64,000 nt of DNA from contig NZ_JAESWA010000022.1 in the NCBI RefSeq assembly GCF_016765615.1, forward strand, positions 893,542 through 957,541, read 5' to 3'. The translations under genes were made by a program, and so were the position numbers. The notes under the pieces are model-generated. The model did not search any database and was not told where the DNA came from. It was given only the letters and a program-made list of their open reading frames with translations. Below, one piece after another: positions 26,564 to 35,738 of the stretch. Position 1 is the stretch's first letter. Every line of letters starts with the position of its first letter. Origin of the DNA: Clostridium paridis (GTDB taxonomy: Bacteria > Bacillota > Clostridia > Clostridiales > Clostridiaceae).

Positions 26564-27160
26564 CTAATTAATATCTATATCATTCGTTGTGTCATTTATG
26601 ACTTCACTTTCTGACGCTTCTAGATATTTATCACCATCAAGTTTCTTATTTTTCTCTTTAATAAATGCTGTAGTTTCCTTAATGATTACATAGAGAATCA
26701 ATATCCAAATCACTGCAAGTGCAATCGGCCCTTTAAATATTGTAATTATAAGACCCATATAAGGTAATTTAAACTTATACTTACCTACTACATCCTTTGA
26801 ATTAACCAGCTTTTCATCCTCAACATTATTTGCATCACCTTTTGTTTTATAAAAAACTTCTGAATTATTATTCTGTACATCCACTATTCTATGAGTAACT
26901 AAAGTATTACTCTTTTTAAAAGTAATTACGTCTCCTGATTTTAATTTATCTGTAGGAGTTTCTATATCTATTATAAGATCATAAGCTTTAAATGTAGGAG
27001 TCATACTATCACTTAATACAGATAAAAATTTAACATTTCCTATTCCTGGCACAGTATCCTTTGATATCTTTGAACTTATAAAAGAACCAACAGAAATTAT
27101 CGATAAAATAATCAATATACATAGCACTACATTTTCTACTATCTTTAAAAACTTTTTCAT
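26564..27160 (-). CDS. Second SipW-type signal peptidase I
   Basis: The 198-residue ER-type signal peptidase has S52 in SDSMTP, H90 in VTHRI and D109 in KGDANN, with membrane helices near 10-30 and 145-165. It differs well beyond the catalytic boxes from the peptidase at 22032 and has an acidic asparagine-rich tail. It converges on the fibre operon, so it may process a subset of those substrates or work at another growth stage. AAGGAGTGG lies upstream of the ATG. Confidence 0.92.
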   Translation of the reverse strand: MKKFLKIVENVVLCILIILSIISVGSFISSKISKDTVPGIGNVKFLSVLSDSMTPTFKAYDLIIDIETPTDKLKSGDVITFKKSNTLVTHRIVDVQNNNSEVFYKTKGDANNVEDEKLVNSKDVVGKYKFKLPYMGLIITIFKGPIALAVIWILILYVIIKETTAFIKEKNKKLDGDKYLEASESEVINDTTNDIDIN

Positions 27161-27248
27161 TTTTCCACTCCTTACATTTTCAAGATTTACACTTTATTAT
27201 TTATGTCTCACATGAAAATATATGAATGGAAATCTAGGTTTATAACCT

Positions 27249-27297
27249 AAAAAGATCTTTCCAAGAAAGATTATTAACTCTCTCTTGAAAAGATCTC
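27249..27297 (-). terminator. Terminator upstream of the second sipW
   Basis: On the minus strand AGATCTTTTCAAGA pairs with TCTTGGAAAGATCT (one G-T) and ends in TTTTT. It directly follows the 11-codon mini-ORF and precedes the second sipW by about 90 bases. Confidence 0.8.
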
Positions 27298-27303
27298 GGT
27301 AGC

Positions 27304-27339
27304 TTATAAACTTGAACTTTCTGGTGGAACTTCTCCCAT
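27304..27339 (-). CDS. Possible 11-residue peptide ORF
   Basis: ATG with TAGGAGGG seven bases upstream encodes MGEVPPESSSL and stops seven bases before the terminator hairpin. The ribosome site is as good as those of major genes. It could be a leader peptide controlling readthrough into the second sipW, a tiny signal peptide, or chance. There is no second copy in the window. Confidence 0.35.
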   Translation of the reverse strand: MGEVPPESSSL

Positions 27340-27414
27340 AGTAATCCCTCCTAAAATTTCAAAGTCATGATTACCAGTAAATAATGTTCCGTAGAGGCTA
27401 ACCCTTAGCTCTCT

Positions 27415-27597
27415 CTACTTCAAGTGGCTCTCGTATTCGGCTACCATTCTTTTTACCATTTCGCCTCCAACTGAACCACATTGTCTAGCTGTTAGGTCTC
27501 CATTATAATCACTAAATGGAACACCAAGTTCTCTAGCTATTTCTGTCTTAAATTTACTTAGACCATTTTTTGCATCGGGAACTAATTTTCTTGACAT
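27415..27597 (-). CDS. Small acid-soluble spore protein, alpha/beta type
   Basis: The 60-residue DNA-protecting spore protein has the two family signatures: FKTEIARELGV, which contains the GPR protease cut site, and GDLTARQCGSVGGEMVKRMV at the C-terminus. It coats and protects DNA in the spore core and shows that the organism sporulates. GGAGG precedes the ATG. A hairpin (27629-27665, GTAAGCT/AGCTTAC arms) lies in the upstream region. No clear sigma-G promoter could be assigned. Confidence 0.96.
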   Translation of the reverse strand: MSRKLVPDAKNGLSKFKTEIARELGVPFSDYNGDLTARQCGSVGGEMVKRMVAEYESHLK

Positions 27598-27740
27598 GGC
27601 GGTTTCCTCCTTTGGCTTATGGATTTTTGTAAGCTCCTAAGAAAAATTAATTTCTTTAAGCTTACACTATTATATTAACCATTATAAAACTACTTATTCT
27701 TTATTATTTTTTCCTAAAGTGGTAGTTACTTCATAATATT

Positions 27741-28457
27741 TTAAACTAAATCTATAAAATATTTAAACATTCTAGTCATGTCATCATTATTTCTCATTTT
27801 CTCTGGATGCCATTGAACTCCAAACACCTTATTATTTCCTTGCATCTCTATGGCTTCAATAACTCCATCCTTTGAAAACCCAGTTGCAATTAAATCTTTT
27901 CCCAGTCTATTTATGGATTGATGATGAAAACTATTAGTGCTTATAGATTTCCCAAATAACTTCACTAAGTTTCCACCATCTATAAAATCAACAGTATGGG
28001 TAGCAATATCATTATCTCCTACTTGAGAATGTTTTAGGTAATCCTTATATCCATAACTTATGTCCTGATGAAGTGATCCTCCAAAAAATACATTTATAGC
28101 TTGAATTCCCCTGCATATTCCTAAAATTCCTTTATTAAAATTTAATGCGCTTTTAATAACTCTTAAATCAAATTCATCCCTATCAGCACTAATGCTTCCT
28201 TGCAAAGGCTTTGGTTCTTCTCCATAATATAAAGGATTTATATCACCACCGCCAGAAAGTACAACTCCATCAAGGGAAGAAATTATTTCTTCTATATAGT
28301 CTTCATCATTTATAACTGGTAATATTATTGGTATTGCACCAACCTTTGCAATAGCATTGGCATAATCAGCATTAACTTGTATTTTCTCGTCACCCACAAC
28401 GCGTCCATCACAAATAATCGTTAAATTAGGAACTATTCCTATTTTCTTTTTTCTCAT
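27741..28457 (-). CDS. Gamma-glutamyl-gamma-aminobutyrate hydrolase family protein
   Basis: Class I glutamine-amidotransferase-like hydrolase, 238 residues from the ATG at 28457 (GGAAGG seven bases upstream). The catalytic cysteine is in GICRGIQAINV and the His-Glu pair in FGVQWHPE, matching PuuD-type enzymes that cleave gamma-glutamyl bonds. It is a stand-alone domain with no synthetase. No polyamine genes are nearby, so the substrate is open. Confidence 0.87.
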   Translation of the reverse strand: MRKKKIGIVPNLTIICDGRVVGDEKIQVNADYANAIAKVGAIPIILPVINDEDYIEEIISSLDGVVLSGGGDINPLYYGEEPKPLQGSISADRDEFDLRVIKSALNFNKGILGICRGIQAINVFFGGSLHQDISYGYKDYLKHSQVGDNDIATHTVDFIDGGNLVKLFGKSISTNSFHHQSINRLGKDLIATGFSKDGVIEAIEMQGNNKVFGVQWHPEKMRNNDDMTRMFKYFIDLV

Positions 28458-28497
28458 GTTTTCACCTTCCACTATTCCAGATTACTATATTATTTTA

Positions 28498-28962
28498 TTA
28501 TCTTCTAGCCTTACCAGTGATATAGTGAATTTCAATTTTTACTATATTAGTAACTTCATGGGCTCTTTCTATATATTTCATTCCTTCTTCATTAAAATCA
28601 CTTGAATATTTATTGATAAATTCCTTGAGAACTTCAATTTTTTCAGTTCCTGATATTTCTTTAGCTTCTCCAAAAGCAATTACACTTTCATACTTTGTGG
28701 TAAATTTTTCTGGAACAGCTTGAACACTTCCTACAACTGTAAATGAAGTCTTAGGATTCTTTCTTAAAGAATCTATTTTAAACCCAACATTTGCACAATG
28801 AAAATAAATAGCTTCGTTCAGGTACACATAATTAACTGGAACTCCATAAGCATACCCATTTTCACCAGTAACAGAGAATATACCATAGTTTTCGTGATCT
28901 AAAATTTTAACTATATCATCTTTCAATATTTCTCTTTCTTTTTTTCTCATTTCTCTAAACAT
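28498..28962 (-). CDS. Pyridoxamine 5'-phosphate oxidase-like flavoprotein (NimA-type)
   Basis: The 154-residue split-barrel protein carries segments typical of the PNPOx-like/NimA group (GYAYGVPVNYVY, IYFHCANVGFKIDSLRKNP, VIAFGEAKEI). Members bind flavin; some reduce nitroimidazoles, but most are uncharacterised. It lies 26 bases upstream of the gamma-glutamyl hydrolase stop-to-start junction on the same strand and may be co-transcribed with it. Confidence 0.8.
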   Translation of the reverse strand: MFREMRKKEREILKDDIVKILDHENYGIFSVTGENGYAYGVPVNYVYLNEAIYFHCANVGFKIDSLRKNPKTSFTVVGSVQAVPEKFTTKYESVIAFGEAKEISGTEKIEVLKEFINKYSSDFNEEGMKYIERAHEVTNIVKIEIHYITGKARR

Positions 28963-29017
28963 ACTAACACCCCTCTTTTATTCTTTTAAATCTGAACTTT
29001 AATCTCTGAACTCTATT

Positions 29018-29950
29018 TTACTTTGTTTCATAAATAAAGTCATGTAAATATTTCTTATTAGCTTCTATATCAACATCTTCAAGATACAATCCATTTAAAA
29101 TTAATAGTTTATGTGTACCATCTACAGGAATTCTGTACTGCTTAATTTCTTTATTATTAAATGAAACAATTGTACTAGCAATGGATATAATTGATCTATT
29201 ATCTAAGCTCGTTTCAACATATGGTAGTAATGAAGAGGCGATAGAAGGTAACTTCAATGTACCTTGACTCTTAATTTTCTTAAAAATTTCATTCAATACG
29301 GTTCTTTGTCTTTCAGTTCTTTCAAAATCACTATCAAGTTTTCTTATTCTAGAATAAGAAACTGCTTGAATTCCATTTAAATTTTGAACTCCTGGATTTC
29401 TTAATTCATAATCACCCTGAATATTATATAATAACTTTAAACTTTTAATGCCTCCATTTGCATATGGTATTTCTTCTTTTTTTATATTAATTTCTACGCC
29501 CCCTAAGGAATCAACAATATGTATTAATCCATCCATATTAACCATAATATAGTCTTTAATATCAAGACCAAAGTTTACATTTACAGTTTTTATGGCAAAT
29601 TCTATCCCTGCATTTATGTAAGCATGATTTAATTGTTGCTTCTCTCCATTCGGCTTATTAATATACATATCTCTTAGTAGAGAAGTTACCTTAACTTCAT
29701 TATTCTTTTTATCAATAGATAACACCATTATACTATCAGTCATTTTGTTACTACCATCAACTCCAAGAAGTAAAATGTTTGTCACCTCACTACCCTTTAT
29801 TTCTGTTACACCTAAAGACTCATTATCTTTAGAAATACTAGTTTTTTTAACCTTACTCAAAAATCGGTTAGCAGTAAAAAATACTGTGCCAACTATAGCA
29901 ACAATTAGTACTACTACAACAATTAATATTTTCTTTTTCTTGCCTTTCAT
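29018..29950 (-). CDS. LytR-CpsA-Psr (LCP) family protein
   Basis: The 310-residue membrane-anchored protein has an N-terminal membrane helix (about 5-25). The LCP domain contains NILLLGVDGSNKMTDSIMV, SLLRDMYI, the arginine cluster RIRKLDSDFERTERQR and LNGIQAVSYSR. LCP enzymes transfer undecaprenyl-linked polymers (teichoic acids, capsules) to peptidoglycan. It could therefore attach the polysaccharide made by the large cluster in this window, though other polymers are possible. Confidence 0.92.
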   Translation of the reverse strand: MKGKKKKILIVVVVLIVAIVGTVFFTANRFLSKVKKTSISKDNESLGVTEIKGSEVTNILLLGVDGSNKMTDSIMVLSIDKKNNEVKVTSLLRDMYINKPNGEKQQLNHAYINAGIEFAIKTVNVNFGLDIKDYIMVNMDGLIHIVDSLGGVEINIKKEEIPYANGGIKSLKLLYNIQGDYELRNPGVQNLNGIQAVSYSRIRKLDSDFERTERQRTVLNEIFKKIKSQGTLKLPSIASSLLPYVETSLDNRSIISIASTIVSFNNKEIKQYRIPVDGTHKLLILNGLYLEDVDIEANKKYLHDFIYETK

Positions 29951-30023
29951 TGTCCCACCCTATTTCTTTAATTTATAATTTCAATATATTATAACCTTTT
30001 TTGATGTTTATAGAAATATCCAA

Positions 30024-30058
30024 AGCAAAAAGCAATAGATTTTTCTCTATTGCTTTTT
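30024..30058 (-). terminator. Terminator after the 92-residue gene
   Basis: Minus-strand AGCAATAGA-GAAAAA-TCTATTGCT followed by TTTTTGC; it overlaps the stop codon of the gene at 30047. Confidence 0.8.
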
Positions 30059-30325
30059 CTCAAAAATATCTTTTAATTTTAAATACTCATCCGAACTTAC
30101 TGGAAAGTATATTTCCTTTTTAAAAAGCATTCCAACGTTTTCTCTATACGCATAGAAAGTATCGTCAGTGCCCCTTTTAAAGTTTTTTGATGTTCTATTT
30201 TTTGCAATTATGTATTTCTTACCATTATAATCTTCTGCTTTAAAGTAATCTCCGCAATCTTTTTTTATAATGCATCTCATAAGAATTATGTCTTCTAGGT
30301 CTTCAATTTTATTTAACAAATCCAT
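30047..30325 (-). CDS. Hypothetical protein
   Basis: The 92-residue soluble protein is rich in lysine and aromatic residues (DYFKAEDYNGKKYIIAKNRTS). No signal peptide or known motif is visible. It has its own terminator and is followed on the same strand by the LCP gene. Function unknown. Confidence 0.6.
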   Translation of the reverse strand: MDLLNKIEDLEDIILMRCIIKKDCGDYFKAEDYNGKKYIIAKNRTSKNFKRGTDDTFYAYRENVGMLFKKEIYFPVSSDEYLKLKDIFEKKQ

Positions 30326-30621
30326 ATTTCAACACGCACTCCAATTCTTTCATTTATATGTATATAATAATTTTCGTAAAACTTAAAATAAATTTAATAG
30401 TTTGTTAAAAAAAAATTTTTTTATTCATTTAATTCTATTTCATATCATTTTATAAATGTTTTCACTCATTATCATATACCATTTTCCAAAATACGTCAAT
30501 TTATCATATAACCTTTTTACAAATTTCATTGTATTTTTTAATTATTCGACTTAAATTAATGTATTCTGTGCTTATAACTGCGTTAAATTACTTCTTAGTT
30601 TTTTAAGTTCTTATCCTTTAA

Positions 30622-32280
30622 CTATGCACTCTGTTCTCTGCCATCTTCTAACCAGTTTGCTTGTTCGATGGCTTCAGTAATTGAACTGCAAAAATTCTCT
30701 TCTCCAATTATATCTACATATCCATACTTTTTAAGCATTTCCATAGGTTGATTTTGAGCATCTAAAATGATTAATTTTGTATGATGCTTTTTACAAATAT
30801 CATATAACATTTCAAAGGAATGGTATGCCGTAGAATCCATAAACGGAACCTTGCTCATTTTTATAATTAATATTTTTGATGGATTTCCCATCTCCCTTAT
30901 TGCATTAACAAACTTGTTTGCTGCTCCAAAGAAAAATGGTCCAGTTATTTCAAAAATCGAAATATCCTCTGGAGTATTTACATTATCAACTAATTCTATT
31001 ACATCCTCATCTTCTGAATCATCTAATAAATATTTAACCTCTGAGATTTCTGCCATCTTTCTCATAAATAAGAATGACGAAAGTACTACACCTACTCCGA
31101 TTGCTACCACTAAATCTAAAAACATGGTTAAGAAAAAGGTCACTAAGAATACAATCGCATCACTTTTAGGTGCTTTAAATATCTTTTTAAATGCCTCCCA
31201 TTCCCCCATGTTATATGAAACCATAACTAATACTGCTGCTAATGAAGCCATTGGAACAAGCTTCACATATGGCATAAATATCATCATTATAAATAGGACA
31301 CCTAAGGAGTGGATTATCCCTGCCATTGGAGTTCTTCCACCATTTTTTATATTTGCTGCAGTTCTTGCAATAGCCCCTGTAACTGGTATTCCTCCAAAAA
31401 TTCCTGAAAATATATTAGCTAAGCCTTGAGCTATTAATTCCATATTTGAACGATGTTTACCGCCAATCATTCCATCAGCAACAACAGCTGATAACAAGGA
31501 TTCAACAGAACCCAGAATAGCAATTGTAAGCGCTGGCATCATAAGATCCTCAATAGTACTTAAACTAACCATTGGGAATATTGGTTTTGGAAATGAAGAA
31601 GAAAGATTACCAAATTCACTTCCTATTGTGGTTACATTAAGCTTTAAAACCATATTAATTATTACTGCTACTATAATAGCTACAAAAGTCCCTGGAATAC
31701 GCTTATTTACTTTTGGCCAAAAAATAATAATTAATAGGGTTATAACTGAAATTATAAGACTATTCACATTTAAGGTTTTTATATTTGATATATACGATAT
31801 CCACTTACCAGCAAAGTCTGAAGGTACATTTTTTATAGTTAAACCCAAAAAGTCCTTTACTTGGGTGGATAATATTACGATGGCAATACCACTTGTAAAT
31901 CCAGTGGTTATAGCTGAAGGTATATATTTTAATAAACTTCCAAGCTTAAGCAATCCCATGATTATAAGAAAAACACCTGCCATAATTGTAGATATTATTA
32001 ACCCCTGAATTCCATACTTTTCTATAATCCCATACACTATAACAACAAAAGCCCCAGTTGGCCCTGCTATCTGAACTCTGCTTCCTCCAAATAAAGCTAC
32101 TATGAAGCCTCCAATTATGGCTGTATAAAGTCCTTTTTCTGGCGATACTCCTGATGCAATTGCTAGGGCAATAGACAAGGGTATAGCAATAATTGCTACT
32201 ATGATTCCTGATATAAAATCTTTGAAGAACTGTTCCTTATTATAATTTTTAAAACACGTAATGGATTTTGGAACTAACAC
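30622..32280 (-). CDS. SulP-family anion transporter with STAS domain
   Basis: The 552-residue transporter starts at a GTG about ten bases after GGAG. The membrane part (about 20-420, some 12 helices) contains GPTGAFVVIVYG near the N-terminus and TGAIARTAANIKNGGRTP, family hallmarks. A C-terminal STAS domain (about 440-545) includes ILIIKMSKVPFMDSTAYHS. SulP proteins move sulfate, bicarbonate or dicarboxylates; the sequence does not tell which. The roughly 296 AT-rich bases between its stop and the 92-residue gene hold nothing I could identify. Confidence 0.9.
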   Translation of the reverse strand: MLVPKSITCFKNYNKEQFFKDFISGIIVAIIAIPLSIALAIASGVSPEKGLYTAIIGGFIVALFGGSRVQIAGPTGAFVVIVYGIIEKYGIQGLIISTIMAGVFLIIMGLLKLGSLLKYIPSAITTGFTSGIAIVILSTQVKDFLGLTIKNVPSDFAGKWISYISNIKTLNVNSLIISVITLLIIIFWPKVNKRIPGTFVAIIVAVIINMVLKLNVTTIGSEFGNLSSSFPKPIFPMVSLSTIEDLMMPALTIAILGSVESLLSAVVADGMIGGKHRSNMELIAQGLANIFSGIFGGIPVTGAIARTAANIKNGGRTPMAGIIHSLGVLFIMMIFMPYVKLVPMASLAAVLVMVSYNMGEWEAFKKIFKAPKSDAIVFLVTFFLTMFLDLVVAIGVGVVLSSFLFMRKMAEISEVKYLLDDSEDEDVIELVDNVNTPEDISIFEITGPFFFGAANKFVNAIREMGNPSKILIIKMSKVPFMDSTAYHSFEMLYDICKKHHTKLIILDAQNQPMEMLKKYGYVDIIGEENFCSSITEAIEQANWLEDGREQSA

Positions 32281-32386
32281 TAAAACTCATCTCCTAATAT
32301 TTAATAATTCAAAACGTTAATATTATACCATAGCTTATAATAATAACTTCCTTTTATTGAATTTTAAGAAAATTCTATTAGTTCCA

Positions 32387-32415
32387 CAAAAAATACAGGA
32401 GCCCTTAGCTCCTGC
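32387..32415 (-). terminator. Terminator after the 574-residue membrane protein gene
   Basis: Minus-strand AGGAGC-TAAGG-GCTCCT followed by GTATTTTTT. Confidence 0.8.
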
Positions 32416-32421
32416 ATTATA

Positions 32422-34146
32422 CTATTTATTTAATTTAAAGGAGGTTACTGATAATATTGTTTGATTTTCCATATCAGCATATTTTAAAGTAACATTATCT
32501 CCATCCCTTGCCAAAACTACATCTGCACTTACATTCTTATTAATCATGAATACTTTATCATTATTCTCTAATTTAATGTAAAAGATGGCCTTTCCTTCTT
32601 CTGTTGTTTGATTTATTCTCCATATCTTTCCTGTAGCTTCTTGCTCTTTAATAGTAGATGCATTATTATCAATTTTAGCATCTGATGATTCACTTATCTT
32701 TCCTTCTACAATTGCCTTTTTAAATGAATCTAGCAAATCTGCTTTATTATCTGCTAAAATAGCATATTTACTTTCAGCAGCCACAAGACCAAGCTTTACA
32801 AAAGATCCATCTGTTTTGTTTATTACTGGTATTATCCAAGTATCTACTCCATAGATATTGTATAATATCGGTTGTGATGTAGTCCAATTAGCTTTATCTG
32901 CACCTAAAAGTTTTTCTACTGCATTCATAGCACCTTGTCCATTTAACAAACCTGGAGTCTTATAATAAATCATCTCCCCTGTTCTTGAATCCATTAGTGT
33001 ATATCCAGTCATAGTGGTTGAATTATCTGAGGTATTTGTATGATCAGTAAAGAAATACATTTCTCCGTTACTTCCCACTACAGGTATAACTTGATTCGAC
33101 TCAATCTCCATGCCTTTTAGGTCTACTCCCGAACTCCAAGCAGTTGGAATATGAACCTCTTTTTGTCCAATTTTAGAATTAATAAATCCTTTCTTATATA
33201 ATCCGAAATACTGATTATATTGTTCCGCTACATTATAGGTGTATATCTGATCTATCCACTTAGGGGCCTCTTCCTTACTATAAGTTTTTGTCTCACCAGT
33301 CTTTAAGTCATATGTTATGACTCCATCGACTATATCTCCAGTTCTCCCAAACTTATAGTGCCCATATGAACCCACATAATAAGGATTTAGGTTGTCATCA
33401 AGTTCAACATTTGTATTTAGTAAAACAGAATCCTGCTTTGCACTTCTCATTTTTCTATAGATGTTATTATTAAATAATAGTGATTCACTATGATTAAAAC
33501 TTACTTCTATAAGCTTTGGTTCTTCTAGTCTTTCCGCTGAAACATAAATAACACCTGGTAATTCTCTATTTAATAAAGCTTTTATTGTTCCATCAAATTC
33601 AACTGGCGCTACATAATATGCTCCATTAGGAGTTTTCGTTAAATTCAATTGACCTACTTTATAAAAACTTGGATTTGGCAGAGACCCAATTAAGTTTTGC
33701 ATTTGATAGTAAGCTGTTTCTGGTGGTACTATTATAATATTTTCAGTATTAGCCTTTGGAGATTTTGTAGTACTCTCAGTTGCTCCTACCATAGCATAAA
33801 GCCCCTTTGCATTTGCTATAGAGAAAGGTGCCGTATTATAAATACCAGCTACAACTACTAAAACTACTGAAGCTAAGACTATTTTTTTAGGAAACTTTCC
33901 CTGTAGGCTTCTATTTGTGTAACTTAATCCGGCTTCAATTAAAGCCATAATTATCTGAAATATGCCTACAAATCCTACTATCGAGATTATTAAACTTATA
34001 CTTTTATCTCTGTTTGCCACATAAAAGATTACAAAAGAAAATATAAATCCAACTATGTATCTAAAAATATTATTTCCCTTTGTTGCCCTCTTAAAGTTAG
34101 GATTTAAAAATAGTATTGGAACTAAAAAATAAAACAACAAAAACAT
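32422..34146 (-). CDS. Large membrane-anchored protein of unknown function
   Basis: The 574-residue protein has three or four N-terminal hydrophobic segments (to about residue 110). A large soluble part rich in beta-type patterns follows, with repeated YDLKTGETKTYS and TLMDSRTGEMIYYKT stretches that resemble two copies of one fold. No catalytic motif is visible. It looks like an exported, membrane-tethered protein. It stands alone with its own terminator. I do not recognise the family. Confidence 0.75.
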   Translation of the reverse strand: MFLLFYFLVPILFLNPNFKRATKGNNIFRYIVGFIFSFVIFYVANRDKSISLIISIVGFVGIFQIIMALIEAGLSYTNRSLQGKFPKKIVLASVVLVVVAGIYNTAPFSIANAKGLYAMVGATESTTKSPKANTENIIIVPPETAYYQMQNLIGSLPNPSFYKVGQLNLTKTPNGAYYVAPVEFDGTIKALLNRELPGVIYVSAERLEEPKLIEVSFNHSESLLFNNNIYRKMRSAKQDSVLLNTNVELDDNLNPYYVGSYGHYKFGRTGDIVDGVITYDLKTGETKTYSKEEAPKWIDQIYTYNVAEQYNQYFGLYKKGFINSKIGQKEVHIPTAWSSGVDLKGMEIESNQVIPVVGSNGEMYFFTDHTNTSDNSTTMTGYTLMDSRTGEMIYYKTPGLLNGQGAMNAVEKLLGADKANWTTSQPILYNIYGVDTWIIPVINKTDGSFVKLGLVAAESKYAILADNKADLLDSFKKAIVEGKISESSDAKIDNNASTIKEQEATGKIWRINQTTEEGKAIFYIKLENNDKVFMINKNVSADVVLARDGDNVTLKYADMENQTILSVTSFKLNK

Positions 34147-34311
34147 TTTATTTACTCCTTTATAAGTTATTATATACCATATAAGAAGTATATATGCTTA
34201 TCTATCTGTTGTCAATATTTTTACTTTAGATATTATCAGTTATTTTTAATAGATTTAATTAGAATACAAATAGTGAAACTTCTGCTTATGTTGCATACAT
34301 AACTTCTTTCT

Positions 34312-34458
34312 TTATAGAATGACTTCTTTGTTTTTTTCATCAACTCGCATATCTTCTTTAATTATTTCATTTAAATAGCCATCATCTAGAATTATATAAC
34401 TTCCTTTGCTGTTTTTGCTTAATATTTTTAAATATTCAATCAATTCATCCACTGACAT
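34312..34458 (-). CDS. Small hypothetical protein, 48 residues
   Basis: ATG at 34458 with TAGGTGA upstream opens a 48-codon frame beginning MSVDELIEYLKILSK and ending DEKNKEVIL. The amphipathic helix pattern and good codon use favour a real gene. It lies alone between the large membrane protein gene and the polysaccharide cluster. Function unknown. Confidence 0.5.
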   Translation of the reverse strand: MSVDELIEYLKILSKNSKGSYIILDDGYLNEIIKEDMRVDEKNKEVIL

Positions 34459-34545
34459 GATTAATCACCTACCATTGAAAAAGGATTTTAACGACTCCTT
34501 TAAAATAATTTACTTTGAAAATATATCTTAATATAGGAATAATTA

Positions 34546-34890
34546 CGTCAACAAATTGAAAAAGCTTTAGATTATAACCTATATTATTTATCAATACATT
34601 CTACGTTAGCTCTGACATATATATGTGTATCACTCGCTTCCCCGGATGGAGAAACAAGTGGCAAAAAATACATTAATTGGTATAATACTTATACAAAAGA
34701 ATCTAGTGATATAGCAATAAATGAAGATAATTGCTACAAATACAGATGTTCCGTTCTACATCAAGTTAGTAGACAACATGAAAAGTTTGATTATGGTAGA
34801 ATTTTATTTGTTGAAAACTATGAGCTCTTAACAAAAAGATACCCTAATGGATTATACCCATATATATGGGGACTTACCGTTATATCTTAA
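34546..34890 (+). pseudogene. Start-less gene fragment (CYxxRCxxLH family)
   Basis: An open frame of 115 codons has no ATG, GTG or TTG start and a stop codon immediately upstream. The product contains EKALDYNLYYLS, SPDGETSGKKYINWYNTY and DNCYKYRCSVLHQ. This pattern resembles a family of uncharacterised proteins, usually about 180-200 residues, with a conserved CYxLRCxxLH block. The expected C-terminal third is replaced by unrelated residues before the stop. It is probably a decayed gene at the edge of the polysaccharide cluster, followed by a terminator hairpin. Confidence 0.55.
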
Positions 34891-34899
34891 ATTAAATAG

Positions 34900-34936
34900 A
34901 ATAATAGAGGAGATATGCTCTCCTCTATTATTTTGC
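34900..34936. terminator. Bidirectional terminator at the end of the polysaccharide cluster
   Basis: AATAATAGAGGAGA pairs perfectly with TCTCCTCTATTATT around a five-base loop, with T-rich sequence on both sides. Confidence 0.8.
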
Positions 34937-35012
34937 TACATAATTTATAAAATGCGTCCAATATTATTCTTTCTAATCATAAAATCTACAATAATTGCCT
35001 ATTGAGCAATAA

Positions 35013-35531
35013 TTAATTTAGTTTTTTAACTAATTTCGCAGGCACTCCTGCATATAGTGAATTTGGCTCACAATCTCTAGTCACAACAGCGCCAGCCGCT
35101 ATAACAGAACCTTTTCCGATCTTAACGTTACTGATAATAGTAACATTAGCACCAATCCAACATCCATCCTCTACTTGTATTGCATCAAAAGATGCATCTC
35201 CAGCTCTACGTTCACTTGGCCCCATTTTATGATTGTCTGAAATAAAATGTACACCAGGTCCAACACTTACATTACTTCCAATTGTCACATTTGGCCTAAT
35301 TATGCAATCAAAGTTAATAAATGTATTGTTTCCAATAATAATTGGCTGTTCCTTTAAAGCTCTTAATTCAGTTCTACGTAAAATATTTACTTGATTTCCT
35401 ATCCTGATAGTCCCTTTAGGGCTATGCCATAACCTAACATTCTCAAATTGACATTTACTTCTAACTTGATATTTTAATGAATAAAACTTGCTTCTTAACC
35501 ACTTAATCCCTAATTCTATCTTTTTAAACAT
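35013..35531 (-). CDS. Hexapeptide-repeat O-acetyltransferase
   Basis: From the ATG at 35531 (AGGAGG seven bases upstream) the protein has 172 residues. It forms a left-handed beta-helix with repeated hexapeptides (IIGNNTFINFDCIIRPNVTI) and the active-site histidine in GVHFISDNHKMGP. The C-terminal GVPAKLVKKL is typical of sugar acetyltransferases (WbbJ/maltose acetyltransferase type). As the last gene of the polysaccharide cluster it probably acetylates the repeat unit. Confidence 0.87.
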   Translation of the reverse strand: MFKKIELGIKWLRSKFYSLKYQVRSKCQFENVRLWHSPKGTIRIGNQVNILRRTELRALKEQPIIIGNNTFINFDCIIRPNVTIGSNVSVGPGVHFISDNHKMGPSERRAGDASFDAIQVEDGCWIGANVTIISNVKIGKGSVIAAGAVVTRDCEPNSLYAGVPAKLVKKLN

Positions 35532-35738
35532 ATTGTACCTCCTATTTTTAATTACCAACTTTAAAGATCTGTTCGTCCCATCCTATTTACATCTAAATAA
35601 TTATTAATGGCTTGTCTGTTTCACAATTTTCTTTAAAGTATATTATAAGTCTACATGCAATATTTTTCCACATAATTTTGTGAAAATCTGACTTGGATAA
35701 GTTGTTGTTAGATATTTTGTCTGATGTGATTGGGTTTT

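Noticed and set aside
30326-30621. Gene-free AT-rich stretch checked for RNA genes or riboswitches
   Set aside because: Only homopolymer A/T runs were seen; no stable GC-containing stem or ribosome site.
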